Source of the DNA: Candidatus Mediterraneibacter tabaqchaliae
GTDB taxonomy: Bacteria; Bacillota; Clostridia; Lachnospirales; Lachnospiraceae
Assembly: GCA_019120595.1 (NCBI GenBank)
Contig: DWUV01000063.1
Span: 1-35,186, forward strand
Length of the DNA: 35,186 nucleotides
Direction of reading: 5' to 3'
Shown piece after piece: positions 1 to 7,687 of this stretch. The first letter of the stretch is position 1, and each line of letters starts with the position of its first letter. Made by a program: the position numbers and the translations under genes. The notes beneath the pieces are model-generated. The model saw only the letters and a program-made list of their open reading frames with translations. It was not told where the DNA came from and searched no databases.

Positions 1-357
1 GGACGCGCCCACCCCGACAAACGCCATCATGACCCCGCTGATCAGGGCAAGCGTTATCGCTGTATGTACGGCTTCTGACATTTCTTTCTCCCGCCCTGCC
101 GCGAAATATCTTGCCGCAAGGACGTTCGCTCCCAGTGAGATGCCGATAAACAGATTCGTAAATATATTGATCAGCGCTGTGGTAGACCCTACGGCAGCCA
201 GTGCCTGGCTTCCGCTGAACCGGCCGACAACAATGATATCCACGGCGTTGAACATCAGCTGGAGGATACTCGATACCATCAGCGGCAGAGAAAACGAGAT
301 CAGCTTATCCATGATCGATCCGCTGCACATGTCTATTTCATATTTATTTGTCTTCAA
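1..357 (-). CDS. MATE family efflux transporter, N-terminal part (runs off left edge)
   Basis: The track lists only the antisense shadow here. Translating the minus strand gives an open frame from a TTG at 357 to the window edge: a short polar N-terminus, then hydrophobic helices containing LISFSLPLMVSSILQLMFNA and DIIVVGRFSGSQALAAVGST. This is the typical first-two-helix pattern of MATE (NorM/DinF-like) cation- or proton-coupled drug exporters of the inner membrane. About 119 codons are visible; the family is usually about 450 residues, so roughly three quarters lies outside. I chose TTG because AAGGAG sits about 11 nt upstream; an ATG nine codons in (328-330) is the alternative. It is divergent from the ABC operon at 524. 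The family is clear, the substrate is not. Confidence 0.85.
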   Translation of the reverse strand, partial: MKTNKYEIDMCSGSIMDKLISFSLPLMVSSILQLMFNAVDIIVVGRFSGSQALAAVGSTTALINIFTNLFIGISLGANVLAARYFAAGREKEMSEAVHTAITLALISGVMMAFVGVGAS

Positions 358-448
358 TTTCTGTCCATCTCCTTAGGTCTGGTAACTTTTTCTGCATTGC
401 ATATCTTACTGCTATCTTCTGATTTGGTCAATAAAAAAACAATTTATC

Positions 449-477
449 TTGACTTTTTGGGTCTTTCGTATTATTGT
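449..477 (+). promoter_or_regulatory. sigma-A-type promoter of the ABC export operon
   Basis: TTGACT (449-454), a 17-bp spacer and TATTGT (472-477) form a good vegetative promoter about 45 bp before the ABC ATPase. The -10 lies inside the left arm of the palindrome at 469-500, which suggests direct repressor control. Confidence 0.6.
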
Positions 478-500
478 ATTGTTCAATTAATACAATAATA
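469..500 (+). promoter_or_regulatory. perfect palindrome, candidate operator
   Basis: TATTATTGTATT, 8 bp (gttcaatt), AATACAATAATA: two 12-bp arms that match perfectly as an inverted repeat. It covers the -10 and the likely transcription start of the ABC operon. Placement and length fit a dimeric repressor operator, such as those of GntR/YtrA-type regulators that control export ABC operons. No regulator gene lies beside it, so its protein must be encoded elsewhere. There is no T-tract, and the AT-rich stem argues against a terminator. Confidence 0.6.
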
Positions 501-523
501 TTGTTTATGATAGGAGATATTTT

Positions 524-1255
524 ATGGAACCACTGATCAGAGTCGAGGATATACATAAGATCTATAACCCCGGCGAAAACGAGGTGCGTGCCCTGGACGG
601 AGTCTCTCTTGAGATCCGGCGGGGCGAATTCGCGGCGATCGTCGGACATTCCGGCTCCGGAAAGTCCACGCTTATGAACATGCTTGGCTGCCTGGATACC
701 CCCACGTCCGGTCACTACTATCTGGACGGAAGAGACGTTTCCCGCCTGTCGGATAATGAACTGTCAGATATCCGCAATCAGAAGATCGGGTTTATCTTCC
801 AGGGATTTAACCTGATCCCCAGCCTGGATGCAGTCGGCAATGTGGAGCTCCCCCTCATCTACCGGGGGATGGGCAGGCAGAGGCGGAGACGGACCGCAGT
901 CCGGGCGCTGGAACGGGTCGGTCTGGGGAAGCGGCTCCGCCATAAGCCCGGCGAGCTCTCCGGCGGACAGCAGCAGAGAGTCGCCGTGGCAAGAGCGATC
1001 GCAGCGCAGCCGCCAGTCATTCTCGCTGACGAGCCTACAGGAAATCTGGACAGCCGCTCCACTGCGGATATCATGGATATTTTAAAAGAGCTCCACAGGA
1101 GCGGCCGCACGGTGATCGTGATCACGCATGACGACGACATCGCCCGGCAGGCGGACCGTGTCATAAGGATCCTGGACGGCCGAGTGGAGGCAGATTATAA
1201 GAATAAAGCTTTATCCGATCCGGGAAATAAGAAAGAAAAAATGGAGGATTCCTGA
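524..1255 (+). CDS. ABC transporter ATP-binding protein (MacB/LolD-like export)
   Basis: A 243-residue cytoplasmic ATPase that powers the permease encoded two genes downstream. All nucleotide-binding motifs are visible: Walker A GHSGSGKST (41-49), Q-loop glutamine near 93, signature LSGGQQQRV (145-153), Walker B VILADE followed by PTGNLD (165-176), and the H-loop histidine in VITHDDD (about 202). The PTGNLD form and the size are typical of the MacB/LolD/SalX group that pairs with FtsX-fold permeases. AGGAGA sits 6 nt before the ATG. The stop is almost touching the adaptor gene (1-nt gap), so the two are co-transcribed and probably translationally coupled. The exported substrate cannot be told; candidates are peptides, antibiotics or lipids. 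Confidence 0.95.
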   Translation: MEPLIRVEDIHKIYNPGENEVRALDGVSLEIRRGEFAAIVGHSGSGKSTLMNMLGCLDTPTSGHYYLDGRDVSRLSDNELSDIRNQKIGFIFQGFNLIPSLDAVGNVELPLIYRGMGRQRRRRTAVRALERVGLGKRLRHKPGELSGGQQQRVAVARAIAAQPPVILADEPTGNLDSRSTADIMDILKELHRSGRTVIVITHDDDIARQADRVIRILDGRVEADYKNKALSDPGNKKEKMEDS

Positions 1256-1256
1256 T

Positions 1257-2942
1257 ATGTTTTCCAATAAGAAAAATACTCATCTCAAAGAAAGTGCGTC
1301 AGCAGCACATGATCCGCTGAATACAACGGATGCCGGCAGTACGTCCGGCGCAGTATCCGCAAAGAAAAAACTGCCCGCATGGGTCATCTTCCCTGTCCTG
1401 GCGGCTGTCCTTCTCCTGGCATGGTTCCTTTCTCTTTTTGCAGGAGGAAAGACGGAGGACTCTGTGGGGACTCCGCTCAATGTGGTAAAAGCTGAGAAAG
1501 GTACAGTAAAGGAAGTATACAATTCCAGCGGTACGGTCGAGAGCGAGAATACAAAGACCTACTACTCTCCTGTCACAGCTCCCATCAAAGAATGCAGGGC
1601 AGTCGTCGGCCAGACAGTAAAAGCGGGAGATCTGCTCGTGACGTTTGACACAACCGATCTGGAGCGGAACAACCGGCAGGCGCAGCTTACACTCCAGTCC
1701 AGCCTCAATAATTCCATCGCCGCAAGGGCTCAGAACGCCAAAACTGTTGACGCGGCAAATGCAGCGTCCGCGCAGGCAGCGGCACAGGCGAACGCACTTG
1801 CAGACGAAGTGAATGCCCTTGTATCCCAGGTCGATTCCGCCTATGCCCAGTATCAGGCGAATCAGCAGGCAGCGGCACAGCAGGCCGCTCAGAACGCCCC
1901 GAAGGTCCAAGCTCTCCAGGCGCAGATCACATCTTATAATGAAGCCATAGCTTCAGCAGATGCAGTGATCTCATCCTATGAGAGAGGTTATACCGGACGG
2001 CAGGTAGAGATCAATGAAGCGCTTGCGGCAGAAGATCCGGATCCGGTCCAGGAACAGATCATAAAAGATACAGAGGATTATAGCGCTGCATTACAGTCAA
2101 AGTCTGACACAGAAGCACTCCTCGCCCAGGCGCAGGATTCTCTGGACGCACTCGGCGTTCCCCCGGCTGATGACGCGGGTTATGCTGATCTCCTGGCTCA
2201 GTATGAGGCAAAATATGCCGAATGGCAGGCAGCATACCAGGCTGCCGGTGCTGTGATCCCTGAGACAGGGATGAGTTCCGCTGAACTCAATAACCTGGAT
2301 ATCAGCGACAATCTGGCGGAGCTTGCCGCCTTAATCCCGGAGGAACTTCTGGCAAAAGGAAAAGAAGGCATGAAAGCAGACATGAACGGTGTCATCGCAT
2401 CGGTTGACATCCTTCAGTCTAACAGCGCGGCACAGGGAGCTGCCCTCTTTACCATCGCAGGTACAGACAGCGTCCGTGTGAAGATCGAGGTTTCCCCTGA
2501 TGATTATGATAAGATGAAGCCCGGCTGCGAGGTAACAGTAACGCTTGCAGACCATACATACAAAGGAACGCTTGACGGAGTTGACAAGATCGCTGTCCCC
2601 AACGCAAAGGGAGTCCCTGTCATCGGCGCCCGCATCCACATCGAGGACCCGGATGAAAACATCTGCATCGGCGCTACCGCGAAGATCAAGATGACAGTTG
2701 CTGAGGCAGAAAATGTGGTCGTCATCCCAACTGAGGCAGTCAATGCCTCAACTGACGGTGACTTTGTCTATGTGATCGAAAACGGTATCGTTAAAGAAAA
2801 ACCGGTCACCCTCGGGATCTCCTCTTCCACAGAGACAGAGATCAGGGAAGGACTTGACGTGGGAGACATCGTCATCAATGATTTCAACGCGGATATCAAG
2901 CCGGGCATGAAGGCTTCCGCAAAGGAAGCAGCGGCGGAATAA
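1257..2942 (+). CDS. MacA-like efflux adaptor (HlyD/RND periplasmic adaptor family)
   Basis: A 561-residue membrane-anchored adaptor. A polar cytoplasmic tail (1-38) is followed by one transmembrane segment (about 39-62, AWVIFPVLAAVLLLAWFLSL). Next come a first lipoyl/barrel half, a long Ala/Gln-rich coiled coil (about 130-300), a second lipoyl half (DMNGVIASVDI) and beta-barrel segments resembling the YknX/MacA C-terminus (VVIPTEAVNASTDGDFVYVIENG). In gram-positives such adaptors work with MacB-type ABC pumps without an outer-membrane channel. It is longer than E. coli MacA (about 370) because of the coiled coil. It lies between the ATPase and permease genes, with a 20-nt gap to the permease. 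The role is inferred from family and operon. Confidence 0.9.
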   Translation: MFSNKKNTHLKESASAAHDPLNTTDAGSTSGAVSAKKKLPAWVIFPVLAAVLLLAWFLSLFAGGKTEDSVGTPLNVVKAEKGTVKEVYNSSGTVESENTKTYYSPVTAPIKECRAVVGQTVKAGDLLVTFDTTDLERNNRQAQLTLQSSLNNSIAARAQNAKTVDAANAASAQAAAQANALADEVNALVSQVDSAYAQYQANQQAAAQQAAQNAPKVQALQAQITSYNEAIASADAVISSYERGYTGRQVEINEALAAEDPDPVQEQIIKDTEDYSAALQSKSDTEALLAQAQDSLDALGVPPADDAGYADLLAQYEAKYAEWQAAYQAAGAVIPETGMSSAELNNLDISDNLAELAALIPEELLAKGKEGMKADMNGVIASVDILQSNSAAQGAALFTIAGTDSVRVKIEVSPDDYDKMKPGCEVTVTLADHTYKGTLDGVDKIAVPNAKGVPVIGARIHIEDPDENICIGATAKIKMTVAEAENVVVIPTEAVNASTDGDFVYVIENGIVKEKPVTLGISSSTETEIREGLDVGDIVINDFNADIKPGMKASAKEAAAE

Positions 2943-2962
2943 CCAGCCGGGAGGAAAGATAG

Positions 2963-4201
2963 ATGGGACAATTTCTTGAATATATCAAAATGGCGCTGGA
3001 TAATATCCGCTCCAATAAGGGCCGTTCCTTCCTGACCATGCTTGGGATCATCATCGGCATTTCTTCTGTTGTGACCATTGTTTCCATAGGAAATGGTCTG
3101 AAAAGCGATGTGGTAGACGCGGCGAACGAGCAGACGAACACCGTGACTGTCCAGGCAAACACAGAGGAAGTGACTGACACACAGATCATTACAGGGGACG
3201 ACATCTCTTATCTGGAAACAGCTATGGGTGATTCGATCGAGAGCATAACTGCATCTTCCATGTACGCGGGGAAATGCACGACCCGCAAAGGGACTTTTGA
3301 CGCCTATGTGACAATGACTACTCCGGATTATGAGCACGCCCAGTACACATCTCCTCTTGTAAAAGGCGCGTATTTTACAGACATGGATCTGGCCGGCGGG
3401 AACCCGGTCTGTGTCATTGACGAGCTGACTGCTCTCTATCTGTTCGGAAATACGAACGTCGTGGGTATGAGCTTTGAACTTGCCATTGACAGCGGCATCG
3501 AAGAGATCATGATCACGGGGATCCGGGAGACATCCGATGATATGCTGGAAGTGGAACAGACGTATCAGGCAATGGGACTGGGTGAGACGATCTCCATTGA
3601 AGTGCCTTACACGCTGGCTGAGTCTTTCGGGACTCCCATTGAAGGGTTTTCTTCGGTATCGATCACCGCCCGGGACACAGAGTCAGCGGGCCGCGTGGCA
3701 TCATCCGCTGTAAAGCTCTTAAACTCCCGGCATCAGGATCTGGGCGACAATCCTTTCATGCAGCAGAAACCGATGAACCTGTCAGATATGCTGGGCGCAG
3801 TCATGGACGGGGTGACAGCCTTTGTGGCGCTCGTGGCAGCCATCTCTCTCATCGTGGGCGGCATCGGCGTCATGAACATCATGCTCGTCTCCGTGACAGA
3901 GCGGACCCGGGAGATCGGTATCCGCAAAGCCCTGGGCGCCAGGACCGGATCCATTATCGCCCAGTTTCTCTGTGAGTCCGCCATTATCTCCGGCATGGGC
4001 GGAGTCATAGGAATCCTGCTCGGCGGAGGTCTCACGGCACTGATCAGTGTGCTTGAGATCGGCGGGATCCACGCTTCCCTTTCTCTCCCGGCAGTGATCA
4101 TCGCGACTCTCTTCTCCTGCGGAGTGGGGATCGTCTTCGGTATCTATCCCGCGCGGAAAGCCGCGCGCCTGAGTCCGATCGAAGCACTGCGGCGCATATA
4201 A
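2963..4201 (+). CDS. MacB-like ABC transporter permease (FtsX fold)
   Basis: A 412-residue inner-membrane permease. The N-terminus [25 protein letters not shown] is the typical MacB_PCD start with the first membrane helix (about 20-43). An extracellular domain of about 230 residues follows, then three C-terminal helices forming the FtsX domain, with the conserved stretches [28 protein letters not shown] and [17 protein letters not shown]. Together with the ATPase and adaptor it makes a complete tripartite exporter. GGGAGGAAAG lies upstream of the ATG. Length matches YknZ-type permeases. It is the last core gene of the operon; the downstream gap holds a small hairpin but no clear terminator. 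Confidence 0.95.
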   Translation: MGQFLEYIKMALDNIRSNKGRSFLTMLGIIIGISSVVTIVSIGNGLKSDVVDAANEQTNTVTVQANTEEVTDTQIITGDDISYLETAMGDSIESITASSMYAGKCTTRKGTFDAYVTMTTPDYEHAQYTSPLVKGAYFTDMDLAGGNPVCVIDELTALYLFGNTNVVGMSFELAIDSGIEEIMITGIRETSDDMLEVEQTYQAMGLGETISIEVPYTLAESFGTPIEGFSSVSITARDTESAGRVASSAVKLLNSRHQDLGDNPFMQQKPMNLSDMLGAVMDGVTAFVALVAAISLIVGGIGVMNIMLVSVTERTREIGIRKALGARTGSIIAQFLCESAIISGMGGVIGILLGGGLTALISVLEIGGIHASLSLPAVIIATLFSCGVGIVFGIYPARKAARLSPIEALRRI

Positions 4202-4221
4202 ACGAGCCGCTGCTTATAGAT

Positions 4222-4241
4222 TTCAGCCGACTGCGGCTGAA
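4222..4241 (+). repeat. small perfect hairpin in the operon gap
   Basis: TTCAGCCG, loop ACTG, CGGCTGAA: an 8-bp perfect stem with a tetraloop, 20 nt after the permease stop. The following bases are AT-rich but contain no T-run. It may be an mRNA-stabilising or partial attenuation structure rather than a terminator. Confidence 0.45.
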
Positions 4242-4277
4242 CCAATATTATCATTTAATTTATGAGGAGGAATCATA

Positions 4278-4655
4278 ATGAAAAGAAAAAGCAAACTTCT
4301 GAATGTCGTATCCATTATCATCATCGTACTCAGTGCACTCGGGCTTCTGGGCACACTTGCGCTGATCGCCATGTCCGGCATGCTGGAGCCTTATCTCGAA
4401 GCCTATGGGGTCGCCCCGCTGTCAGCAGGCGACTATGCATTTTCATTAGTCCTGACCGTCATCGAGCTTGCAGCCGGGATCATGGGCGTGATGTACCGCT
4501 CTAAAAAATCCGTCCTGATCATCGGTGTTATCTACTGTGTCGGCGTCCTGGCAAATATCATCATATCCACAGTCACGGTCGGGTTTCTGTTCACCTATGT
4601 GTTCGGCCTGATCCTCCCGATCCTCTATATGTGGGGATGGTATCTGTCTGAGTAG
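4278..4655 (+). CDS. small four-helix membrane protein, unknown function
   Basis: 125 residues, almost entirely hydrophobic. After a basic start (MKRKSKLL) there are about four membrane spans: roughly 9-33, 50-72 (FSLVLTVIELAAGIMGVMY), 77-96 (VLIIGVIYCVGVLANIIIS) and 99-122 (VGFLFTYVFGLILPILYMWGW). A strong AGGAGG sits 6-7 nt before the ATG. It follows the ABC exporter by 76 nt on the same strand and is closed by terminators, so it is probably the last gene of that transcript, and could help in export or immunity. I do not recognise a family; it resembles the many small integral membrane proteins of Lachnospiraceae. Function unknown. Confidence 0.8.
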   Translation: MKRKSKLLNVVSIIIIVLSALGLLGTLALIAMSGMLEPYLEAYGVAPLSAGDYAFSLVLTVIELAAGIMGVMYRSKKSVLIIGVIYCVGVLANIIISTVTVGFLFTYVFGLILPILYMWGWYLSE

Positions 4656-4677
4656 AACAGGGAGCTGTTTTTTATTT
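4656..4677 (+). terminator. short stem followed by T-rich run
   Basis: AACAG, loop GGAG, CTGTT, then TTTTATTTT, directly after the 125-aa gene's stop. The stem is only 5 bp, so it would be weak alone and may act with the larger hairpin at 4703. Confidence 0.4.
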
Positions 4678-4702
4678 TGTGTCCTTTTTACAGGATAAAT
4701 TT

Positions 4703-4746
4703 CAGGGGCAGGCATGACTCATGAGAATCATACCTACCCCTGTTTT
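4703..4746 (+). terminator. terminator between ABC operon and GNAT gene
   Basis: CAGGGGCAGG pairs with CCTACCCCTG (one mismatch) across a 20-nt loop and is followed by TTTT. It lies between convergent genes, so it stops the forward transcript and may also act on the minus-strand GNAT message, though the T-tract is weaker in that direction. Confidence 0.6.
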
Positions 4747-4751
4747 GGACT

Positions 4752-5336
4752 TCAGCCCTTCCCATACCTTTCTGCAAACTCCCTTTTGATCTCGTCAAAG
4801 CACCTGGTTTCCAACGGTCTGTCCGGATGGGAAGAAATGCATTTCTCAAGCCATACTATGTCATACCAGCGACTGAATTTATATCCGCATTTGTGGAATC
4901 TTCCTGCCGCGTGATATCCCATATGTTCATGGAACTGCACACTGTTTCTTGTCAGATATTCGTCTTCCGGGTCAGGGTACGCGACACAGGCATTCAGATT
5001 GATCACATTCTGAAGTGTCAGAGCATACTCCAGCGCCGTATAAAGTTCTCTTCCGATCCCCTGTTCTCTGACATCTTTTGCTATGTAGATCGTCGTTTCC
5101 ACCGACCAGTCGTAAGCTCTCCGCTCCTTAAACGGACCTGCATATGCGTATCCTGCGATCCTGCCGTCTCTTTCAGATACAAGATAAGGATACCTTCTCA
5201 AAATTTTCTGAATGCGCCCCCTGAAATCTTTTATTGAAGGAACTTCGTATTCAAATGTAATGGCAGTCCTCTCCACATAATAAGCATATATATCAAGTAA
5301 TTCTCCTGAATCACTCTCTTCGGCGATGCGGATCAT
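4752..5336 (-). CDS. GNAT N-acetyltransferase, phosphinothricin-acetyltransferase-like
   Basis: A 194-residue cytoplasmic acetyl-CoA-dependent N-acetyltransferase. The start IRIAEESDSGELLDIYAYYV, the segment TAITFEYEVPS and the acetyl-CoA loop VREQGIGREL (about 89-98, the R/Q-x-x-G-x-G/A motif A) match the Pat/YncA branch of GNATs. That branch acetylates phosphinothricin, methionine sulfoximine or related small amines. The C-terminal FHEHMGYHAAGRFHKCGYKFSRWYDIVWLEK is also typical of this branch. Length is near the usual 165-190. AGGAGGC lies 6 nt before the ATG, and a good promoter is at 5405-5433. It is transcribed alone. The true substrate cannot be read from sequence. Confidence 0.9.
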   Translation of the reverse strand: MIRIAEESDSGELLDIYAYYVERTAITFEYEVPSIKDFRGRIQKILRRYPYLVSERDGRIAGYAYAGPFKERRAYDWSVETTIYIAKDVREQGIGRELYTALEYALTLQNVINLNACVAYPDPEDEYLTRNSVQFHEHMGYHAAGRFHKCGYKFSRWYDIVWLEKCISSHPDRPLETRCFDEIKREFAERYGKG

Positions 5337-5404
5337 TTTTAAGCCTCCTGTTCCTCAAAATGTCCGGTGTTGCTCTTCGACATAGTATGATAGACCCTGA
5401 ATTG

Positions 5405-5433
5405 AGTATAATCGTTTTTTTATTAGCTGTAAA
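5405..5433 (-). promoter_or_regulatory. sigma-A-type promoter of the GNAT gene
   Basis: On the minus strand TTTACA (5433-5428), a 17-bp spacer and TATACT (5410-5405) lie about 70 nt before the acetyltransferase start. Both boxes match consensus well. Confidence 0.65.
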
Positions 5434-5493
5434 TATATTAATTCCCTCCGCAGTATGGACACGTTCCTGTTTCCCACCGTAATTCCGGTATAA

Positions 5494-5537
5494 AAGAGAG
5501 AGTACAATTACCAATTCTAGTAATTGCAGTCTCTCTT
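5494..5537 (-). terminator. terminator of the sigma/anti-sigma operon
   Basis: Two stacked stems on the minus strand: AAGAGAGA with TCTCTCTT outside (8 bp) and CAATTAC with GTAATTG inside (7 bp), separated by 3-nt internal loops and closed by an 8-nt loop. The reverse transcript continues TTTTA. It sits 11 nt after the stop of the anti-sigma-like gene. Confidence 0.7.
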
Positions 5538-5548
5538 ATAAATTATCA

Positions 5549-6334
5549 CTATTTGATAAATACTTTACCTTCTTTTAGAGATATAGCGTCAGAGCTTGAA
5601 TTCAATAGACAAATGTAATATTCTCCGGCTTTTTCTGCGGTTAATTCAAAGGTTTGATTTAAGCCAGTCTGTACATTTCCTTCCAATAATACGCCGTCAC
5701 GGATATAAAAATAGTGGATTGACTGGCCTTTTTCCCGATGAAGCTCTGATTCGTATTCCTGTGCCTGAAAAACTAATGTTTCTCCCTTGTCTAATTTCCA
5801 TCCTGAACCATCTTCCTGCACAAAAATAACCAGGTCATTATTGTTAAATATAATTTCCGGTGTGATAGACTGTCCGGAATCACCGGATACAGCAAATTCA
5901 GTAATACTGTTTGGAATAATGACTACGTTATTATAAGATTTAATTAATCCTGTTGTATCCCAAATTCCTGTTGAATTAGTCTCGAACTTAATCTCTTCAT
6001 CAGCACCTATTTTTTGGACCGTCATCTCGGACGCTTTTCCAACCAAATCCCGGTTGCTGTCATCGATCAATGCCGCGCCATTGTTGCGGGCAACGGTAAT
6101 TACAGAAGCCAATACAGTCAATACAGTAAGTGCCGCCGCCAACAAAACGCCTTTAAAGGTAAAATGCCTTTTTCTCACGCTTTTTTGTTTGTGGATCATA
6201 TCTGTTACATCTTTGCAGGTTTTGTCTGAAGAAAACATTTCCTCAATTTCATCATTAAAGATATCATTTTCATCCAATATTTCAAAAGCAGCATCCGAAA
6301 TATTATCAAACATGTCGTTATACGTAATTTTCAT
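5549..6334 (-). CDS. putative membrane-bound anti-sigma factor
   Basis: 261 residues with a cytoplasmic acidic N-terminus (1-57), one membrane helix (about 61-82, KGVLLAAALTVLTVLASVITVA) and an extracytoplasmic domain that looks beta-rich (about 90-261). The gene overlaps the end of the sigma-factor gene by 17 nt on the same strand. This is the standard arrangement in which a transmembrane anti-sigma sequesters its sigma at the membrane. No zinc-binding HxxxCxxC motif (ZAS domain) is visible, so it would be a non-ZAS type. I do not recognise the outer domain. Signal and release mechanism are unknown. The region is clearly more AT-rich than the flanking housekeeping genes. Role inferred from topology and gene order. 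Confidence 0.7.
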   Translation of the reverse strand: MKITYNDMFDNISDAAFEILDENDIFNDEIEEMFSSDKTCKDVTDMIHKQKSVRKRHFTFKGVLLAAALTVLTVLASVITVARNNGAALIDDSNRDLVGKASEMTVQKIGADEEIKFETNSTGIWDTTGLIKSYNNVVIIPNSITEFAVSGDSGQSITPEIIFNNNDLVIFVQEDGSGWKLDKGETLVFQAQEYESELHREKGQSIHYFYIRDGVLLEGNVQTGLNQTFELTAEKAGEYYICLLNSSSDAISLKEGKVFIK

Positions 6335-6881
6335 AATGATTCCCTCCTTCTTCTAAAAATTTTTTCATCTTTTCTCTGGAGCGTTTCAGTTTACTTTTTA
6401 CTGTAGATACGGGGATACTTGTTATGCGAGAAATATCTGATATTTTCTCATTTTCGAAATAGAACAGAACCAATATTAGCTGTTCTTCTTTACTCAGGCT
6501 CCTGATAGCATCTTTTAGCAGCAGTCTTAATTCGATCTGGTTGAAATTATCGGAAATCTCTCCAATCACTTCATCATTTATCTGATAGTCTGCTTTATGT
6601 TTTTTCTTTTCGTTTATAGCTGTATTCCTTGCTAATGTACCTAAATAACCTTTTATTGTGGTGCTTTTCGCTGGATCGATTTTATCAGCCTTTTGCCACA
6701 AGGTGAAAAAAACCTGATTAACAATACCTTGAAGGTCAACTTTATGCGAGTAACTGCCTAAGATGCTATAAACAATTTTTGCCACATAGGAGTTATATTC
6801 CGAAATAATGATTGCCAATGCTGATTCATCACCTTTTCGGATCCGGCTGATCAGTTCAGTCTCGTTATAACAATTACTCAA
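6318..6881 (-). CDS. RNA polymerase sigma factor, sigma-70 family (ECF-like)
   Basis: 187 residues. Region 2 (about 10-85) contains SYSHKVDLQGIVNQVFFTLWQKADKID, the core-binding and -10 recognition helices of ECF sigmas. Region 4 (about 115-175) contains LSKEEQLILVLFYFENEKISDISRITSIPVSTVKSKLKRSREKMKKFL, a helix-turn-helix for the -35 element. The start is TTG at 6881, because GGAGGTG lies 7 nt upstream and no nearer ATG fits. It overlaps the downstream anti-sigma-like gene by 17 nt, so the pair is translationally coupled. An ECF-like promoter at 6912-6945 suggests it transcribes its own operon. Other regulon members are not visible in the window. Confidence 0.9.
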   Translation of the reverse strand: MSNCYNETELISRIRKGDESALAIIISEYNSYVAKIVYSILGSYSHKVDLQGIVNQVFFTLWQKADKIDPAKSTTIKGYLGTLARNTAINEKKKHKADYQINDEVIGEISDNFNQIELRLLLKDAIRSLSKEEQLILVLFYFENEKISDISRITSIPVSTVKSKLKRSREKMKKFLEEGGNHYENYV

Positions 6882-6911
6882 GTGACTTCACCTCCATTTC
6901 CCATCTCTTTA

Positions 6912-6945
6912 CTATATATACAAAGATCAGAAATAAAAAGTTGCA
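6912..6945 (-). promoter_or_regulatory. candidate autoregulatory ECF promoter
   Basis: Minus strand: TGCAACTTTTT (6945-6935), 13 bp, GTATATATAG (6921-6912), about 30 nt before the TTG of the sigma gene. A -35 with AAC followed by a T-run is a hallmark of ECF promoters and unlike the TTGACA/TATAAT pairs elsewhere in this window. It probably lets the sigma factor activate itself. Confidence 0.6.
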
Positions 6946-7096
6946 TCGATGGTCCTCTGACATAAGAAAACATTGAAAATGCGATAAACTCAATGCTTTT
7001 GAGCACGAGCAAGCGTTGGTGTTTTGAAACTAAAAACAAATTGACTTTTATACAGTCTTTATGATACGCTATCCGTATGAAAGTTGGTGATTTTTT

Positions 7097-7687
7097 TTGA
7101 AGCAAAACATGATTGAAAAATTGCTTGCGGAAAACAATGGTATTTTGAAAACGGCTGATGTTGTCGCCGCTGGCATTTCCAAAGAAACATTTTACAAATA
7201 TGCAAAAAGTGCTGGGCTTGAAAAGGCTGCGCATGGGATTTACCTTTTGCCCTCTGCATGGGCTGATGAAATGTATTTGCTGCAAGCCCAAATCCCCAAA
7301 GCGATATACTCTCACGAAACCGCGCTGTACTTGCACGATCTCGCGGAAATGGAGCCAATGCCGCTTACGGTAACTGTACCCGCCAAATATAACAGCCTGA
7401 CACTTGCAGAAAAAGGTGTGAAGATTGTTTATGTAAAAAAGGAGTGGCACGCGCTGGGCGTTCGTCAAATGTCCTCTCCTGCCGGACATTCGATTGCCGT
7501 TTACGATATGGAGCGTACCATTTGCGATATAATCCGCAAACGGGCTGATATGGATATTTCTGCTTTCAATTATGCGATAGTGGAGTTTATGAAGCGAAAA
7601 GATAAAAACCTCAACCGCCTTATGGAGTATGCAAAGACCATGCGGCTTGAAAAGAAAATCCGGGAAACAATGGAGGTACTATTCTAA
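7097..7687 (+). CDS. abiEi: AbiEi-type antitoxin (type IV toxin-antitoxin system)
   Basis: 196 residues, close to the usual 200 for this family. The N-terminal winged-helix segment (about 1-50) reads IEKLLAENNGILKTADVVAAGISKETFYKYAKSAGLEKAAHGIYLLP, the typical AbiEi DNA-binding start. It is followed by YSHETALYLHDLAEMEPMPLTVTVP and the C-terminal AbiEi_4-like part (SIAVYDMERTICDIIRKR). AbiEi represses its operon and counteracts AbiEii, a nucleotidyltransferase toxin, giving phage abortive infection. TTG at 7097 is preferred because GGTGA lies 6-7 nt upstream; ATG at 7109 is possible. The next gene overlaps the stop by one base and is a broken AbiEii, so this antitoxin appears to be an orphan. 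It is AT-richer than the neighbouring core genes. Confidence 0.85.
   Translation: MKQNMIEKLLAENNGILKTADVVAAGISKETFYKYAKSAGLEKAAHGIYLLPSAWADEMYLLQAQIPKAIYSHETALYLHDLAEMEPMPLTVTVPAKYNSLTLAEKGVKIVYVKKEWHALGVRQMSSPAGHSIAVYDMERTICDIIRKRADMDISAFNYAIVEFMKRKDKNLNRLMEYAKTMRLEKKIRETMEVLF

Noticed and set aside
29-376. 115-aa plus-strand ORF at the left edge
   Set aside because: It is the antisense of the MATE transporter frame, which has clear family motifs and a ribosome site; the plus ORF has neither.
5311-5514. 67-aa minus-strand ORF upstream of the GNAT gene
   Set aside because: It spans the GNAT promoter and ribosome site, shows no recognisable domain and has no ribosome site of its own.
7041-7070. 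TTGACT before abiEi as a promoter
   Set aside because: No good -10 at 16-18 bp (GATACG or TACGCT only), so I did not list it as a feature.
6878-7489. 203-aa minus-strand ORF across the sigma promoter and abiEi
   Set aside because: Antisense to abiEi; its composition (Phe/Cys/His-rich without pattern) looks like a shadow, and it would run through the sigma promoter and ribosome site.
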